64,000 nucleotides of DNA from Vulcanimicrobiota bacterium (lineage in GTDB: Bacteria; Vulcanimicrobiota; Vulcanimicrobiia; Vulcanimicrobiales; Vulcanimicrobiaceae): assembly GCA_003161435.1 (NCBI GenBank), contig PMOS01000020.1:194611-258610 (forward strand). The letters are read 5' to 3'. The stretch's first letter is position 1, and each line of letters begins with the position of its first letter. A model generated the notes under the pieces. The model searched no databases. It had not been told where the DNA came from and saw nothing but the letters and a program-made list of their open reading frames with translations. The translations under genes were made by a program, and so were the position numbers. Shown one piece after another: positions 44,322-53,831 of the stretch.

Positions 44322-45185
44322 TTGCGACTCTGCACCTTTCGTACGGATGGTGAAGCCACGCTCGGCGCCGAGGGCCTGGGTGGAATCGTCGATCTGCGTG
44401 CCGTCGACGCGACGTTGCCGGCGACGCTGATCGAGCTGCTCGCGCTCGGCGACGCCGGACTCGATCGAGCGCGCCGCTCGCTCGCCGCTGCGCGCGACGA
44501 GCACGCGCGGCCGCGTGGCAGCGTGCAGCTGCTCCCGCCGATTCCCAACCCGGCCAAGATCGTCTGCATCGGGCTGAACTACCGCGATCACGCGGCCGAA
44601 GTGAAGATGGAGCTGCCGCAATATGTGACCGCGTTCGCAAAGTGGCCCAACACGCTCATCGGTGACGGTGCGCCGATCGTGATCCCGGCCGAGTCGCATC
44701 GCGTCGACTACGAAGCCGAGCTCGCGTTCGTGATCGGGAAGCGCGCCCACCACGTCAGCGAAGCCGACGCCTACGGCGTGATCGCCGGCTACACGTGCTT
44801 CAACGACGTCAGCGTGCGCGACTATCAGATGCGCACCTCGCAGTGGACGCTGGGCAAAGTGTTCGACACGCACGGTCCGTGCGGTCCGTTCCTGGTGACC
44901 AGCGACGAGATCGGCGACCCGCACGCGCTGCGCATCAGTTGCTCGATCGACGGCGAGATGCTGCAGGACTCGTCGACCTCGCAGCTGGTCTTCGGAATCC
45001 CGCGGTTGGTTGCCGACTTGTCGGCGGTGATGACGCTCGAACCAGGTGATATCGTCGCGACGGGGACGCCCGCCGGCGTCGGCACCTCACGAGAGCCGAA
45101 GCGCTGGATCCGGCCGGGCGAGCGGGTGCGGGTCGAGATCGAAGGGGTCGGGCGTCTCGAGAACCCAGCGGTCGCGGCCTCGTAG
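44322..45185 (+). CDS. Fumarylacetoacetate hydrolase family protein
   Basis: 287 residues from a TTG with GGAGG seven bases upstream, giving the common FAH start RLCTFR. Motifs are PAKIVCIGLNYRDHAAE, VDYEAELAFVIGKRA (metal ligands), GYTCFNDVSVRDYQMRTSQW, and VMTLEPGDIVATGTPAGVG. Likely substrates are 2-hydroxyhepta-2,4-diene-dioate-type acids (HpaG/MhpD-like) or oxaloacetate. An upstream ATG at 44247 is possible but adds a poorly conserved leader. The 44177-44321 gap otherwise shows nothing. Confidence 0.88.
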   Translation: MRLCTFRTDGEATLGAEGLGGIVDLRAVDATLPATLIELLALGDAGLDRARRSLAAARDEHARPRGSVQLLPPIPNPAKIVCIGLNYRDHAAEVKMELPQYVTAFAKWPNTLIGDGAPIVIPAESHRVDYEAELAFVIGKRAHHVSEADAYGVIAGYTCFNDVSVRDYQMRTSQWTLGKVFDTHGPCGPFLVTSDEIGDPHALRISCSIDGEMLQDSSTSQLVFGIPRLVADLSAVMTLEPGDIVATGTPAGVGTSREPKRWIRPGERVRVEIEGVGRLENPAVAAS

Positions 45186-45231
45186 TGCGGGCTATGCCAA
45201 GGAGCCCAAGCGCGGCGGCGAGGGCGGTCGC

Positions 45232-45261
45232 TTGACCGCTACCGCGCCGCCGTGCTAGGCT
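45232..45261 (+). promoter_or_regulatory. Promoter of the ilvE leader (leaderless start)
   Basis: TTGACC (45232-45237) and TAGGCT (45256-45261, extended TGC before it) have an 18-base spacer. The leader ATG starts eight bases after the -10 box. The layout parallels the metYX and hom leaders. Confidence 0.6.
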
Positions 45262-45269
45262 TCCCGAAC

Positions 45270-45350
45270 ATGACGCATCGCCTTACGCTCCTTCCGGTTT
45301 CCATTTTTATCGACGGGTATCGCCCGCCGGCCGGATCGTCGTTCGCGTAG
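45270..45350 (+). CDS. Leu/Val/Ile-containing leader peptide of ilvE
   Basis: A 26-codon ORF at the predicted transcription start: MTHRLTLLPVSIFIDGYRP followed by PAGSSFA and TAG. Leu at 5, 7 and 8, Val at 10, and Ile at 12 and 14 cluster the three branched-chain amino acids made by the downstream aminotransferase. It ends 26 bases before a terminator stem. Arrangement, size and promoter match the Met and Thr/Ile leaders elsewhere in the window. Bases GATCGTCGTT just before the stop are shared with the met leader. Confidence 0.72.
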   Translation: MTHRLTLLPVSIFIDGYRPPAGSSFA

Positions 45351-45417
45351 CGCAGCCACACCAGACAGCAACGCAGACGAACGCCCCGGCCGAAATCGGC
45401 TGGGGCGTTCGTCGTTT
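45328..45417 (+). terminator. ilvE attenuator: antiterminator arms and terminator hairpin
   Basis: The terminator is a ~16-base-pair stem (45377-45392 with 45397-45412) with loop AAAT and one G-T pair, followed by a weak T tract (CGTTTCC). Two leader segments, CGGCCGG (45328-45334) and CGTTCG (45340-45345), are complementary in the correct order to CCGGCCG (45386-45392) and CGAACG (45378-45383) of its 5' arm. That is 13 potential pairs around a small internal loop. Both segments lie downstream of the Leu/Val/Ile codons. Confidence 0.65.
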
Positions 45418-45439
45418 CCGAGCAAGGAGAAGCCCCGTG

Positions 45440-46354
45440 ATGACCCGGACCGCGACGACCGTGTGGCTCGACGGCAAGCTGCTCGACGACGATCAGCTGC
45501 AGTTGCACGCGTTGACGCATGCGTTGCACTACGGCTCGTCGGTGTTCGAGGGTATTCGCGTTTACGCGACGCCGCAGGGCCCGACGATCTTTCGTTTGCG
45601 CGAGCACGTGGACCGGCTGGTCGCCGGCGCCGCGACCTACGGGCTCGAGATGGGCCTGGATGCCGACGGCCTGGCGAGCGCGATCGTCGAGACCGTTCGA
45701 GCGAGCGGACGCGACGCGGCCTACATCCGGCCACTGGTGTACTTCGGCGGCGAAACGGTTCGCCTGAACCCCGGCAAGGAGTGCCCGGTCCACGTCATGA
45801 TCGCGGTGCTGCCGTTCGACGGCATCCTGCCGGGGACGGGAGTCCCGTTGTTCCGCGCCACGGTCTCACCGTTCATGAAGACGCCGTCGCGCGCGCTGCC
45901 GTCGACCGTAAAGGCCGGCGGGCACTACACGAACTCGATTCGTGCGCTCGCCGAAGCGCAGGCGCGCGGTTTCGACGAGACGTTGTTGCTCAACGACCGC
46001 GGCGACGTCGCCGAAGGTTCGGGCGAGAACCTCTTCGTCGTGCGCGACGGCGTGGTCATCACCAACGACGCGGACGCCGACATCCTGCCGGGGATCACGC
46101 GCGCCAGCGTTCTCGCGCTGGCTCGCGAGGCCGGCATCACCACGCGCGTCCGACCGCTCACCCTCGACGATCTCGCCGCGTGCGAGGAAGCGTTTTTCAC
46201 CGGCACCGCGGCAGAGGTCGTTCCGATCGTGCGCATCGACGACCGCGACTTCGGCGCGGAAGGCCCGCTCACCGAGCGTCTCCGCACCACCTACACCGAC
46301 GTCGTCCGCGCTCGCCGTCCCGCCCCCGGCCCCTGGCTGACGCAGGTGTCCTAG
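45440..46354 (+). CDS. ilvE: Branched-chain amino acid aminotransferase
   Basis: 304 residues, fold-type IV PLP enzyme. LTHALHYGSSVFEGIRVY is the N-terminal signature; K158 in STVKAGGHYTNSIRALAEAQ is the PLP lysine; NDRGDVAEGSGENLFVVRDG and FFTGTAAEVVPI follow. It performs the last step of Leu, Ile and Val synthesis. AAGGAG lies ten bases before the ATG; a GTG three bases upstream is an alternative start. Transcription is probably controlled by the leader-peptide attenuator before it. Confidence 0.92.
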   Translation: MTRTATTVWLDGKLLDDDQLQLHALTHALHYGSSVFEGIRVYATPQGPTIFRLREHVDRLVAGAATYGLEMGLDADGLASAIVETVRASGRDAAYIRPLVYFGGETVRLNPGKECPVHVMIAVLPFDGILPGTGVPLFRATVSPFMKTPSRALPSTVKAGGHYTNSIRALAEAQARGFDETLLLNDRGDVAEGSGENLFVVRDGVVITNDADADILPGITRASVLALAREAGITTRVRPLTLDDLAACEEAFFTGTAAEVVPIVRIDDRDFGAEGPLTERLRTTYTDVVRARRPAPGPWLTQVS

Positions 46355-46378
46355 AACTTGCGGAGGTACGGACGCCGG

Positions 46379-49291
46379 ATGTCTGGCGTCCGTACTTGTG
46401 TTGCGTTTGCTCTTGCGTGCGCGCTGTTGCCCGGCGTTCCGCGGCCGGTGGCGGCGGACGCGACCGTGCCGCTCGACTATAAGGCGTACGACGGTTGGAA
46501 TGCGATTCGCGCGCCGAAGCTGTCGGACGACGGGCGGCGGCTGGCGTACGCGCTCACGCCGGAGGACGGCGATCCGACGCTGGTCGTGCGCGAGTTGGAT
46601 TCGAGCGCGGAGCGGCGCGAGTCGCGCGGTAGTGCGCCCTCGTTCGCCGCGAGCGGTCGGTTCGTCGTGTTCACGCACGTCGCGCTCAAGAAGGACGTCG
46701 ACGCGGCGAAGAAGGCGAAGAAGAAACCCGCCGAGTTCCCGAAGAACGGCGTCGGGTTCCTCGATCTCGACAGCACGAAACCCGCCGAGATCGTCGATGA
46801 CGTCAAGACCATCGCGGTGGCGAAGAACGAGGGCGCAACGATCGCCTATCGCGCCGAGCCGTCGCCGTCGCCGTCCGCATCGCCGAGCAGCGCGCCGTCG
46901 CCGACCGCTTCGCCGGTGCCCGCCGCCGCGAGTGCTTCGCCGCTGGCGTCGCCGTCCGCCTCGCCGGCGCCCAAGGCCGACAAGACGAAAGAGCCGGGCG
47001 CACCGCTGACGATTCGCGAGCTCGTCGCGGGGACGCACGTCACCGCCAACGATGCGACCGATTTCGTGGTTTCCGATGACGACCGCTTCGTCGCGTACGC
47101 GACCGAGACGAAGAACGGCAAGGGCGACGGGCTCCACGTCTACGACGTCGCGCACGGCACGACCAGCGATGTGATGACCGATGCCGGCCGCTACCGCGAT
47201 CTTGCGATCGCGCGCGATGGTTCGGCGCTCGCATTTTTGAGCGACGCCGCAACCTATCAGGACGAGGTTCCGCACGACGCGCTGTACGTGGTCGATTTGC
47301 GTGCTGCGACGCTGACCGCAGTCAAAGCGGTCGACGCCGGCAGCGCCGGACTCGCGGCCAAAACGACGCCGAACGCGAACGGAACCGTTGCCTTTTCGCG
47401 CGACGGTAAGCGAGTGTTCCTGGGCACCGCGCCCGCACCGACGCCGATGCCGTCGGGGACGCCGTCGCCGACCGCGGTCGACCTCTGGACCTGGCACGAC
47501 TCCGTGCTGCAGTCGCAGCAGAAGCACGACGCCGACGTCGAGCGCAAGCGTACGTACCTCGCCGTGTACGACGTGGCTGCGTCGCGTTTTGCGCAACTCG
47601 GCTCGCCGTCGCTTCGTGAGGTGGAGAAGAACGACAACGCGACGGTCGCGCTCGGCTCCGACGACCGGCCGTACCGCCGTGCGTCGTCGTGGCTCGGCAA
47701 CCGTTACGACGACCTGTACGCGGTCGCGTTGTCGAGCGGACGCCGGACGCTGCTCGCGAAGCGCGCGCTGCACGCCGAGCTCTCGCCGAACGGCCGCTTC
47801 GTGCTCGGCTGGGACGAGCGGCTGCGGCACTGGTACGCCGTGCGCTCCCGCGACCGGAAGCGCGTGGTCCTCGGCGCAAACGCGGGCGTCTCGTTCGCCA
47901 ACCTCGACGACGATCATCCCGCGCCACCGCCGCCGTACGGGAGGGGGGGTTGGGTCGCCGGCGACCGCGCCGTGTTGCTGTACGACGAGTACGACGTGTG
48001 GCGCGCCGACCCGAACACCGGCGTCGCGACGAACCTCACCCGCGGCACCGGGCGCCGCACCCAAACCGCCTACAGCCCGGTACAGCCCGATCCCGACGTG
48101 ACGGCGTTTCCCGCCGACAAGCCGCTGCTGCTCGGATTCATCGACGCGCGGACGTATGACAGCGGGTACGCGCGCGTCGCGCCGAGCGGCGGCGTGCCGC
48201 GGACATTGCTGAAGGCGCCGGAGATCGTCAACGGTTTCCGCACCGTGTTCAACGGCGGGCTGCACGATTTGACCTTCGCGCCGCTTGTTGCCAAGCATGC
48301 GAGCCGCTTCGTCTTCGCCCGCGAGACGTTCCGGCGCTACCGCGATTTCTGGAGCTCCGACACGAGCTTCGGTCATCTGTCACAGGTCACCGACGCGAAC
48401 CCGCAACAGGCGAAGTATCGTTCGGGCACCGAGCGCCTGATCAGCTACAAGGCCGCCGACGGCACCCCGCTGCGCGCCGTGATGCTGGTCCCCGATGGTC
48501 TCCGACGCAATCGCAAAGCCCCGCTTCTCGTCTACTTCTACGAGACGTGGAGCAGCATGTTCCACACGTATTACCAGCCGGGCCCGGGAACGAGCCCGAA
48601 CGTCGCGCGCTACGTCTCCAACGGCTACGTGATGGTGTTGCCCGACGTGCACTATACGGTCGGACACCCGGGTCCGAGCGCGCTGCGCTGCATCATGCCC
48701 GCGGTCGACGCCGCGCTGCGCACCGGCTACGTGAACCCGCGACGGGTCGGGATCGCCGGCCACTCGTGGGCGGCGTATCAGATCAATTACCTGATCACCA
48801 AGACGCATCGCTTTCGCGCCGTAGAAGCCGGTGCCGCGGTCGACGACATGTTCAGCGCATACTCGGGGATCCGGCTGGAGAGCGGCGTCGTGCGCGAGGC
48901 GCAGTACGAGCGCGGACAATCGCGGATCGGCGCGGACCCGTGGGACCGGCCGGATCTGTACTTCGAGAACTCCGGACTGTTCGGGATCAAGAACATCACC
49001 ACGCCGTATCTCACCATCCACAACGATCAGGACGGCGCGGTACCCCAGTTCCAAGGGATCGAGTTCATCACCGCGATGCGGCGGCTGGGCAAGGAAGCGT
49101 ATCTGTTCTCGTTCGACGGCGAAGAGCACGGGCTGCGCGATCGCGAGCATCAGAAGTACTGGACCGTCCACCTCGACGAGTGGTTCGATCACTGGCTCAA
49201 GGACGCGCCGCGCCCGAGCTGGATGAACGGCGTCGACTACCTCCACCGCGGTGAGCGCGACGTGCGCCCGCTCTTCGGCGAATCGGACTAG
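46379..49291 (+). CDS. Secreted S9 family (prolyl-oligopeptidase-type) peptidase
   Basis: 970 residues. A signal peptide (VAFALACALLPGVPRPVAA) is followed by a beta-propeller-like region interrupted by an S/P/A-rich linker (PSASPSSAPSPTASPVPAAA) near residue 180. A C-terminal alpha/beta-hydrolase catalytic domain (~690-960) has nucleophile S796 in GIAGHSWAAYQIN, Asp in NDQDGAVPQ and His in DGEEHGLRD. The usual GGSYGG is replaced by AGHSWAA. It likely degrades peptides outside the cytoplasm and is 24 bases after ilvE. The next gene, an oligopeptide-binding lipoprotein, starts two bases after its stop. Confidence 0.88.
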   Translation: MSGVRTCVAFALACALLPGVPRPVAADATVPLDYKAYDGWNAIRAPKLSDDGRRLAYALTPEDGDPTLVVRELDSSAERRESRGSAPSFAASGRFVVFTHVALKKDVDAAKKAKKKPAEFPKNGVGFLDLDSTKPAEIVDDVKTIAVAKNEGATIAYRAEPSPSPSASPSSAPSPTASPVPAAASASPLASPSASPAPKADKTKEPGAPLTIRELVAGTHVTANDATDFVVSDDDRFVAYATETKNGKGDGLHVYDVAHGTTSDVMTDAGRYRDLAIARDGSALAFLSDAATYQDEVPHDALYVVDLRAATLTAVKAVDAGSAGLAAKTTPNANGTVAFSRDGKRVFLGTAPAPTPMPSGTPSPTAVDLWTWHDSVLQSQQKHDADVERKRTYLAVYDVAASRFAQLGSPSLREVEKNDNATVALGSDDRPYRRASSWLGNRYDDLYAVALSSGRRTLLAKRALHAELSPNGRFVLGWDERLRHWYAVRSRDRKRVVLGANAGVSFANLDDDHPAPPPPYGRGGWVAGDRAVLLYDEYDVWRADPNTGVATNLTRGTGRRTQTAYSPVQPDPDVTAFPADKPLLLGFIDARTYDSGYARVAPSGGVPRTLLKAPEIVNGFRTVFNGGLHDLTFAPLVAKHASRFVFARETFRRYRDFWSSDTSFGHLSQVTDANPQQAKYRSGTERLISYKAADGTPLRAVMLVPDGLRRNRKAPLLVYFYETWSSMFHTYYQPGPGTSPNVARYVSNGYVMVLPDVHYTVGHPGPSALRCIMPAVDAALRTGYVNPRRVGIAGHSWAAYQINYLITKTHRFRAVEAGAAVDDMFSAYSGIRLESGVVREAQYERGQSRIGADPWDRPDLYFENSGLFGIKNITTPYLTIHNDQDGAVPQFQGIEFITAMRRLGKEAYLFSFDGEEHGLRDREHQKYWTVHLDEWFDHWLKDAPRPSWMNGVDYLHRGERDVRPLFGESD

Positions 49292-49293
49292 GC

Positions 49294-50871
49294 GTGTTCG
49301 CGCGCGGCAGGTGCGCGCTGGCCGCGTTAGTGCTGCTCGTAGGGTGCGCGCCGGCGTCGGGGCCGGAGGTGAGCACGTTGCGGCTCGCGATCGTGAACGA
49401 GCCGCGCAGCTTGGTTCCGATGCTCTCCCAGGGTATCCAAGACAACGAGATCGACCGGCTGATGTACGATCCGCTGATCGCCTGCGATCGCGCGGGGCAG
49501 CCGGTTCCGGCGCTCGCGGCGGTGGTCCCGACGCGCACGAACGGCGGGATCTCGGCCGACGGGCTGACCGTGACCTACCATCTGCGGCACGGCGTGCGCT
49601 GGCACGACGGCACGCCGTTCTCCAGCGCCGACGTGGCGGCGTCGTTCCGTGCGGTCATGGACCCGCGCAGCGTCGTGCAGTCGCGTCACGGGTACGACGT
49701 GGTCGCGAACGTCGAAACGCCCGATCCGTTCACGGTGCGCTTCCGGCTTCAGCGTCCGTTCGCGCCGTTCGTCGGCACGATCTTCGCCGAGAGCGACGCC
49801 CCGTACTATCTCGCGCCGGCTCACCTGCTGCGCGGCGGAACGCTGGCTCAGTCGCCGCTCGGCTCCGCTCCGGTCGGCACCGGACCGTATCGGCTGACGC
49901 GCTGGGTGCGCGGCGACCGGATGGAGCTCGCTGCCAATGATGCGTACTGGCAGGGCAAGCCGTCGATCGCGCGCATCGTCATTCGCTTCATCCCCGACGA
50001 GAACACGCAGCTCGTCGCGTTGCGCACCGGCGAGGTCGACGGCGTGCTCGTGATCTCGGCCAATGCCGCGGTGTCGGCGCGAACGATACCCCACGTGCGC
50101 GTGGCGACGGCACCGCTCAACGCGTACTGGGGTGTCATGATGAACTACGCGCGCGGACCGACCGCCGACGTGCGCGTGCGCCGCGCGCTCGCCGCCGCGA
50201 TCGACGCGCGGGCGTTCCGCGACAACGTCACGCACGGTTTCTACGTTCCGGCGATCGCCGATCTCCCGTCGGTGCTGTGGGCGGCCGACACGACGCTGCA
50301 TCCGATCGAGCACGACGTCGATCGTGCGCGCATCCTGTTGGCGCAAGCCGGCTACGGTCCACAGCATCCGCTCGCGCTCGACCTCGCGATCCTGCAATCA
50401 TCGCAGACCCACCGGCTCGAGGCGGTTGTGCTTCAGGACGAGCTCCGCCGGCTCGGCGTCGAGGTGCGCGTGCACGCCTATCTCCCCAATGTGTACGACG
50501 CGCCGCCGTCCGAAGGCGGGATCCTGACCCGCGGCCGGTACGATCTCGCGCTCTACGGCTGGTACGCCGGGATGGATCCGGACGACAGCGGTCAGTTCAC
50601 CTGCGATCAGCGTCCGCCCAACGGATACGACCACTCGTTCTACTGCAGCACCGCGATGGACGCCGCGCAGCGCGACGCGCTGCGTTCGCCTGACGAACGC
50701 ACGCGCAAACGGGCGTATGCGCGGATCGAGGCGCTGCTGCTGCGCGACGTCCCGATCGCGTTTCTTGCCTCACCGGTCGCGATCTCGGCGCTGCGCGACG
50801 GCTTCGGCGGTTTCTCCCCAACGCTGGTGACGCAGACGGCGAACTCCCAGCGCTGGACGCTCCGACGGTAG
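49294..50871 (+). CDS. Peptide/nickel-type ABC transporter substrate-binding lipoprotein
   Basis: 525 residues, SBP_bac_5 family. Lipobox Cys18 (LVGCAPA). Family motifs are DGLTVTYHLRHGVRWHDGTP, FSSADVAASFRAVMDP, GTGPYRLTRWVRGDRMELAA and VRRALAAAIDARAF. It would capture peptides for an ABC importer, but no permease or ATPase genes are adjacent. A GTG start lies two bases after the S9 peptidase stop, suggesting a peptide-scavenging pair. Full family length. Confidence 0.88.
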   Translation: MFARGRCALAALVLLVGCAPASGPEVSTLRLAIVNEPRSLVPMLSQGIQDNEIDRLMYDPLIACDRAGQPVPALAAVVPTRTNGGISADGLTVTYHLRHGVRWHDGTPFSSADVAASFRAVMDPRSVVQSRHGYDVVANVETPDPFTVRFRLQRPFAPFVGTIFAESDAPYYLAPAHLLRGGTLAQSPLGSAPVGTGPYRLTRWVRGDRMELAANDAYWQGKPSIARIVIRFIPDENTQLVALRTGEVDGVLVISANAAVSARTIPHVRVATAPLNAYWGVMMNYARGPTADVRVRRALAAAIDARAFRDNVTHGFYVPAIADLPSVLWAADTTLHPIEHDVDRARILLAQAGYGPQHPLALDLAILQSSQTHRLEAVVLQDELRRLGVEVRVHAYLPNVYDAPPSEGGILTRGRYDLALYGWYAGMDPDDSGQFTCDQRPPNGYDHSFYCSTAMDAAQRDALRSPDERTRKRAYARIEALLLRDVPIAFLASPVAISALRDGFGGFSPTLVTQTANSQRWTLRR

Positions 50872-50935
50872 CCGCCCGGGAAACCAAGCGAGGAGCCCTA
50901 GCGGGCAGCATCGGCCGCTGCTCGAACAAGGCATC

Positions 50936-53749
50936 ATGAACCGGCGCTGGTCTGTCTTTTTGCTCGCCGTCGTCCTCGGCTCTGCGCCGCTGTCGTCGCA
51001 TGCCCTCGCCGCCGGCGCCGCCCCGCCGGCCCCCGCCGCGACCGCCGCCCCGCAGGTCGCGGCGACGCCGCCGCCGTCGCCGGCTCCCGGGCCGACGATC
51101 GGCGCCACGCCACCGTCCGAACCGTCGACGTCGCCGCAGACGGCACCGCTTCGCCCCGCGTCCAGCGTTGGGCCGGTCGCCTTTCCGTTCGGGCTCACGC
51201 CCGCGCCGACGCAGTCCTACGCGACCTTCGTCAAATCGGCGACACAGCAACCCGGCGTCATCGATCTCGTGCGCAAGGACGACGAGCTGTACTTCGACCT
51301 GCGCCCGGAGAACTTCGACAAGACGTACATCGTGCTGCCGTCGATCGAGCGCGGCGTGGGCAGCGGCGCTTTCGCCGGTCGCGTCTACGAGCCGTTCGCC
51401 GTCACGTTCAAGCTGGTCGGCAAACGCGTTCTGTGGATCACGCCGAACACGCGCTACGTCGCCGACAAGGGCAGCGCGGCGGCGAACTCGCTGGCGATCA
51501 GCGTCGCCGACTCGGTGATCCTCTCGACCCCTATCGTCGCCGAGGATCCGGCGAAGAAGCACATCGTCGTTTCGCCGTCGCTGTTCCTGACCGATTTCGA
51601 GGGGATCGGCGCCGACCTGGGCCGCGGCGTCACGCCGCCGTCACTGCCGGGGCTGCTGGTCCTGACCGTGCGTCCGTCGTTCTCGGTCGACGGCAGCAAG
51701 TCGTACTACCTTTCGACCAAAGCCTTTCCGCGGAACGACGAGATCAGCGTGAACCTGACGTTCAACGGTCCGGCGAACGCCCTCCCGACGGTGCCGGACG
51801 GACGCGGCATCCCGATCGGGATGCACTATAGCATCGTCGCTCCGCCCGAACGCGACGCGAAGTTCGTGCCGCGCTACGCGGACGATCGGATCGGCTATTT
51901 CATCACCGCCCGCAAACGGTACGGCAACGACGCGAAGGCCAGCCCGTTCGAGCGCTTCATCGAACGCTGGAACCTCGACAACGGCCCGATCACGTTTTAC
52001 CTGACCGACGAGATCCCGGCGGAGTACCGCAACACGGTGCGGCGCGGGATCCTGGCCTGGAACGACGCGTTCGCGAAGATCGGGCATCCCAACGCGATCG
52101 TCGTCAAGGATCCGCCGGCCGATCCGACTTTCGATCCCGACGACGCGCGCTACACGACCGTCCGTTGGATCACCTCGGACCAGTCCGACTTCAGCGCGTA
52201 CAGCCCGCACGTGAGCGATCCGGATACGGGTCAGATCATCCGCGCGACCGTCGTGATCGACGGCGAGTCCTTGCGCTCGATCAAGCGCGGCTACGTCGAC
52301 CGGGTGCTGCCGGCGCAGCGCGCGCACGATGCGTATGCTCAGCCCATCTCTCCGTTCGACGCCGTGAGCGCGCTGGGCGGCGACGAGGATGCCGCCGGGC
52401 CGCAGAGCGAGGAGTGCTCCTTCGAAGAAGACTCCGTCGCGAAGGCCGCGCTCGGCACGTTGCTGCTCGCGCAGAACCCGCGCGCCACGCCGGCCGACCG
52501 CGAGCGCTACGCGCAGGAGTGGCTCTACAACACGGTTATGCACGAGGTCGGGCATACGCTCGGCCTGCGTCACAACTTCGAAGGGTCGACGGCGTTCACG
52601 TACGCGCAGCTGCACGACCCGGCGTTCACGCACGCGCACGGCACGACCGGCTCGGTGATGGACTACACGCCGGCCAACATTGCGGCGCCCGGCGAACGCC
52701 AAGCCGACTACTTCCCCACCCGCCTCGGACCCTACGATTACTGGGCGATCGAATACGGCTATCGCAGCTTCCCGAACGTGCGCTCGTCGGCCGACGAGTC
52801 GATCCCGTTGTCGCGCATCGCGTCGCGCTCGACCGAGCCCGGCCACGCCTACGGGACGGACGAGGACGCCACCGCCATCTCGATCGATCCGCGCATTCAG
52901 CGCTTCGACCTCTCCAGCGATCCGCTGGCGTACGTGAAGGAGCAGCTGCTCGTCGACGACGAGGTCGCCTCGCGGCTGATGCGGCGGTATCCGGGCGACA
53001 ACCGTTCGTTCCAAGACATCCGCGCGGAGCTCGTCACGGTGCTCAACGACCAGCTCAACAGCGCGGAGCTCGCGACGAAGTATGTCGGCGGCATCTACAC
53101 CTCGCGCGCGCATCGTGACGAACGCGGCGCGACGCTGCCCTTCGAGTCGGTGCCTCGCGCAGAACAGCGGCGCGCCTTCGATCTGATCGACCGGTACGTG
53201 CTCTCCTCGCGTGCGTTCCGCTTCTCGCCGGAGCTGCTCAACGCGGCGGCGCCGACGCGCTACGGCATCCATTGGGGGTCGAACGGCGTGCGCCGCGCCG
53301 ACTTCCCGATTCGCGAAGTCATCGCAGAGCTGCAGGACGACGCGATCGCCGAGATGTTCTCGCCGGCCAACCTGGGGCGCGTCGGCGACCAAGAGCTCAA
53401 GGTGCGCAAGCCGGGCGACACGATGACGCTGGCCGACTTGTTCAACTGGACGAACGCCGCGATCTACGACGATCTGGGTCGGGCGTCGATCGAACCCACG
53501 CATCGCGAGCTCCAGCGTCGCTTCGCCGACTTGCAGATGGAGATCGTCGCGTTGCCGGCGGCTTTCGCCGACCAGCTCGACCTTCCGCGTGAGACGCAGT
53601 CGCTGGCGCGCTACAGCCTCATCCGGCTCGCGTCGCGGCTCACCGTCGCGGTGAAGGCGGCCCGAGACGACGGAACGCGGGCGCACTTGGTCGACCTGCG
53701 AGCCCGCGTGCAAGGGGTCCTCGAGGCCCACAACGTCCGCGCCATTTAG
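50936..53749 (+). CDS. Secreted zinc-dependent metalloprotease (DUF5117/DUF4953 type)
   Basis: 937 residues. Signal peptide (SVFLLAVVLGSAPLSSHALA), then a low-complexity A/P-rich stretch (~28-85). The DUF5117/5118-like N-domain follows (VRKDDELYFDLRPENFDKTY, RYADDRIGYFITARKRYG). The catalytic motif is HEVGHTLGLRHN with H536, E537, H540 and H546, the metzincin-like pattern. GSVMDYTPANIAAPGE resembles a Met-turn. The C-terminal helical part ends at RAI. Members are periplasmic or surface proteases of unknown target. It belongs to the same secreted-proteolysis neighbourhood as the S9 peptidase. Confidence 0.88.
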   Translation: MNRRWSVFLLAVVLGSAPLSSHALAAGAAPPAPAATAAPQVAATPPPSPAPGPTIGATPPSEPSTSPQTAPLRPASSVGPVAFPFGLTPAPTQSYATFVKSATQQPGVIDLVRKDDELYFDLRPENFDKTYIVLPSIERGVGSGAFAGRVYEPFAVTFKLVGKRVLWITPNTRYVADKGSAAANSLAISVADSVILSTPIVAEDPAKKHIVVSPSLFLTDFEGIGADLGRGVTPPSLPGLLVLTVRPSFSVDGSKSYYLSTKAFPRNDEISVNLTFNGPANALPTVPDGRGIPIGMHYSIVAPPERDAKFVPRYADDRIGYFITARKRYGNDAKASPFERFIERWNLDNGPITFYLTDEIPAEYRNTVRRGILAWNDAFAKIGHPNAIVVKDPPADPTFDPDDARYTTVRWITSDQSDFSAYSPHVSDPDTGQIIRATVVIDGESLRSIKRGYVDRVLPAQRAHDAYAQPISPFDAVSALGGDEDAAGPQSEECSFEEDSVAKAALGTLLLAQNPRATPADRERYAQEWLYNTVMHEVGHTLGLRHNFEGSTAFTYAQLHDPAFTHAHGTTGSVMDYTPANIAAPGERQADYFPTRLGPYDYWAIEYGYRSFPNVRSSADESIPLSRIASRSTEPGHAYGTDEDATAISIDPRIQRFDLSSDPLAYVKEQLLVDDEVASRLMRRYPGDNRSFQDIRAELVTVLNDQLNSAELATKYVGGIYTSRAHRDERGATLPFESVPRAEQRRAFDLIDRYVLSSRAFRFSPELLNAAAPTRYGIHWGSNGVRRADFPIREVIAELQDDAIAEMFSPANLGRVGDQELKVRKPGDTMTLADLFNWTNAAIYDDLGRASIEPTHRELQRRFADLQMEIVALPAAFADQLDLPRETQSLARYSLIRLASRLTVAVKAARDDGTRAHLVDLRARVQGVLEAHNVRAI

Positions 53750-53831
53750 CTGAACGCGGGGCACCCCGCCGGGGTACGTTCGTGATCGGGCACACGTGCG
53801 CTCGGCTGCTTGCTTCTGGCATGATGGGCGA

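Noticed and set aside
45866..48376. 836-codon minus-strand open frame opposite ilvE and the S9 peptidase
   Set aside because: No conserved motifs and fully antisense to recognised genes; high-GC shadow. The similar frame at 51641-53848 is rejected for the same reason.
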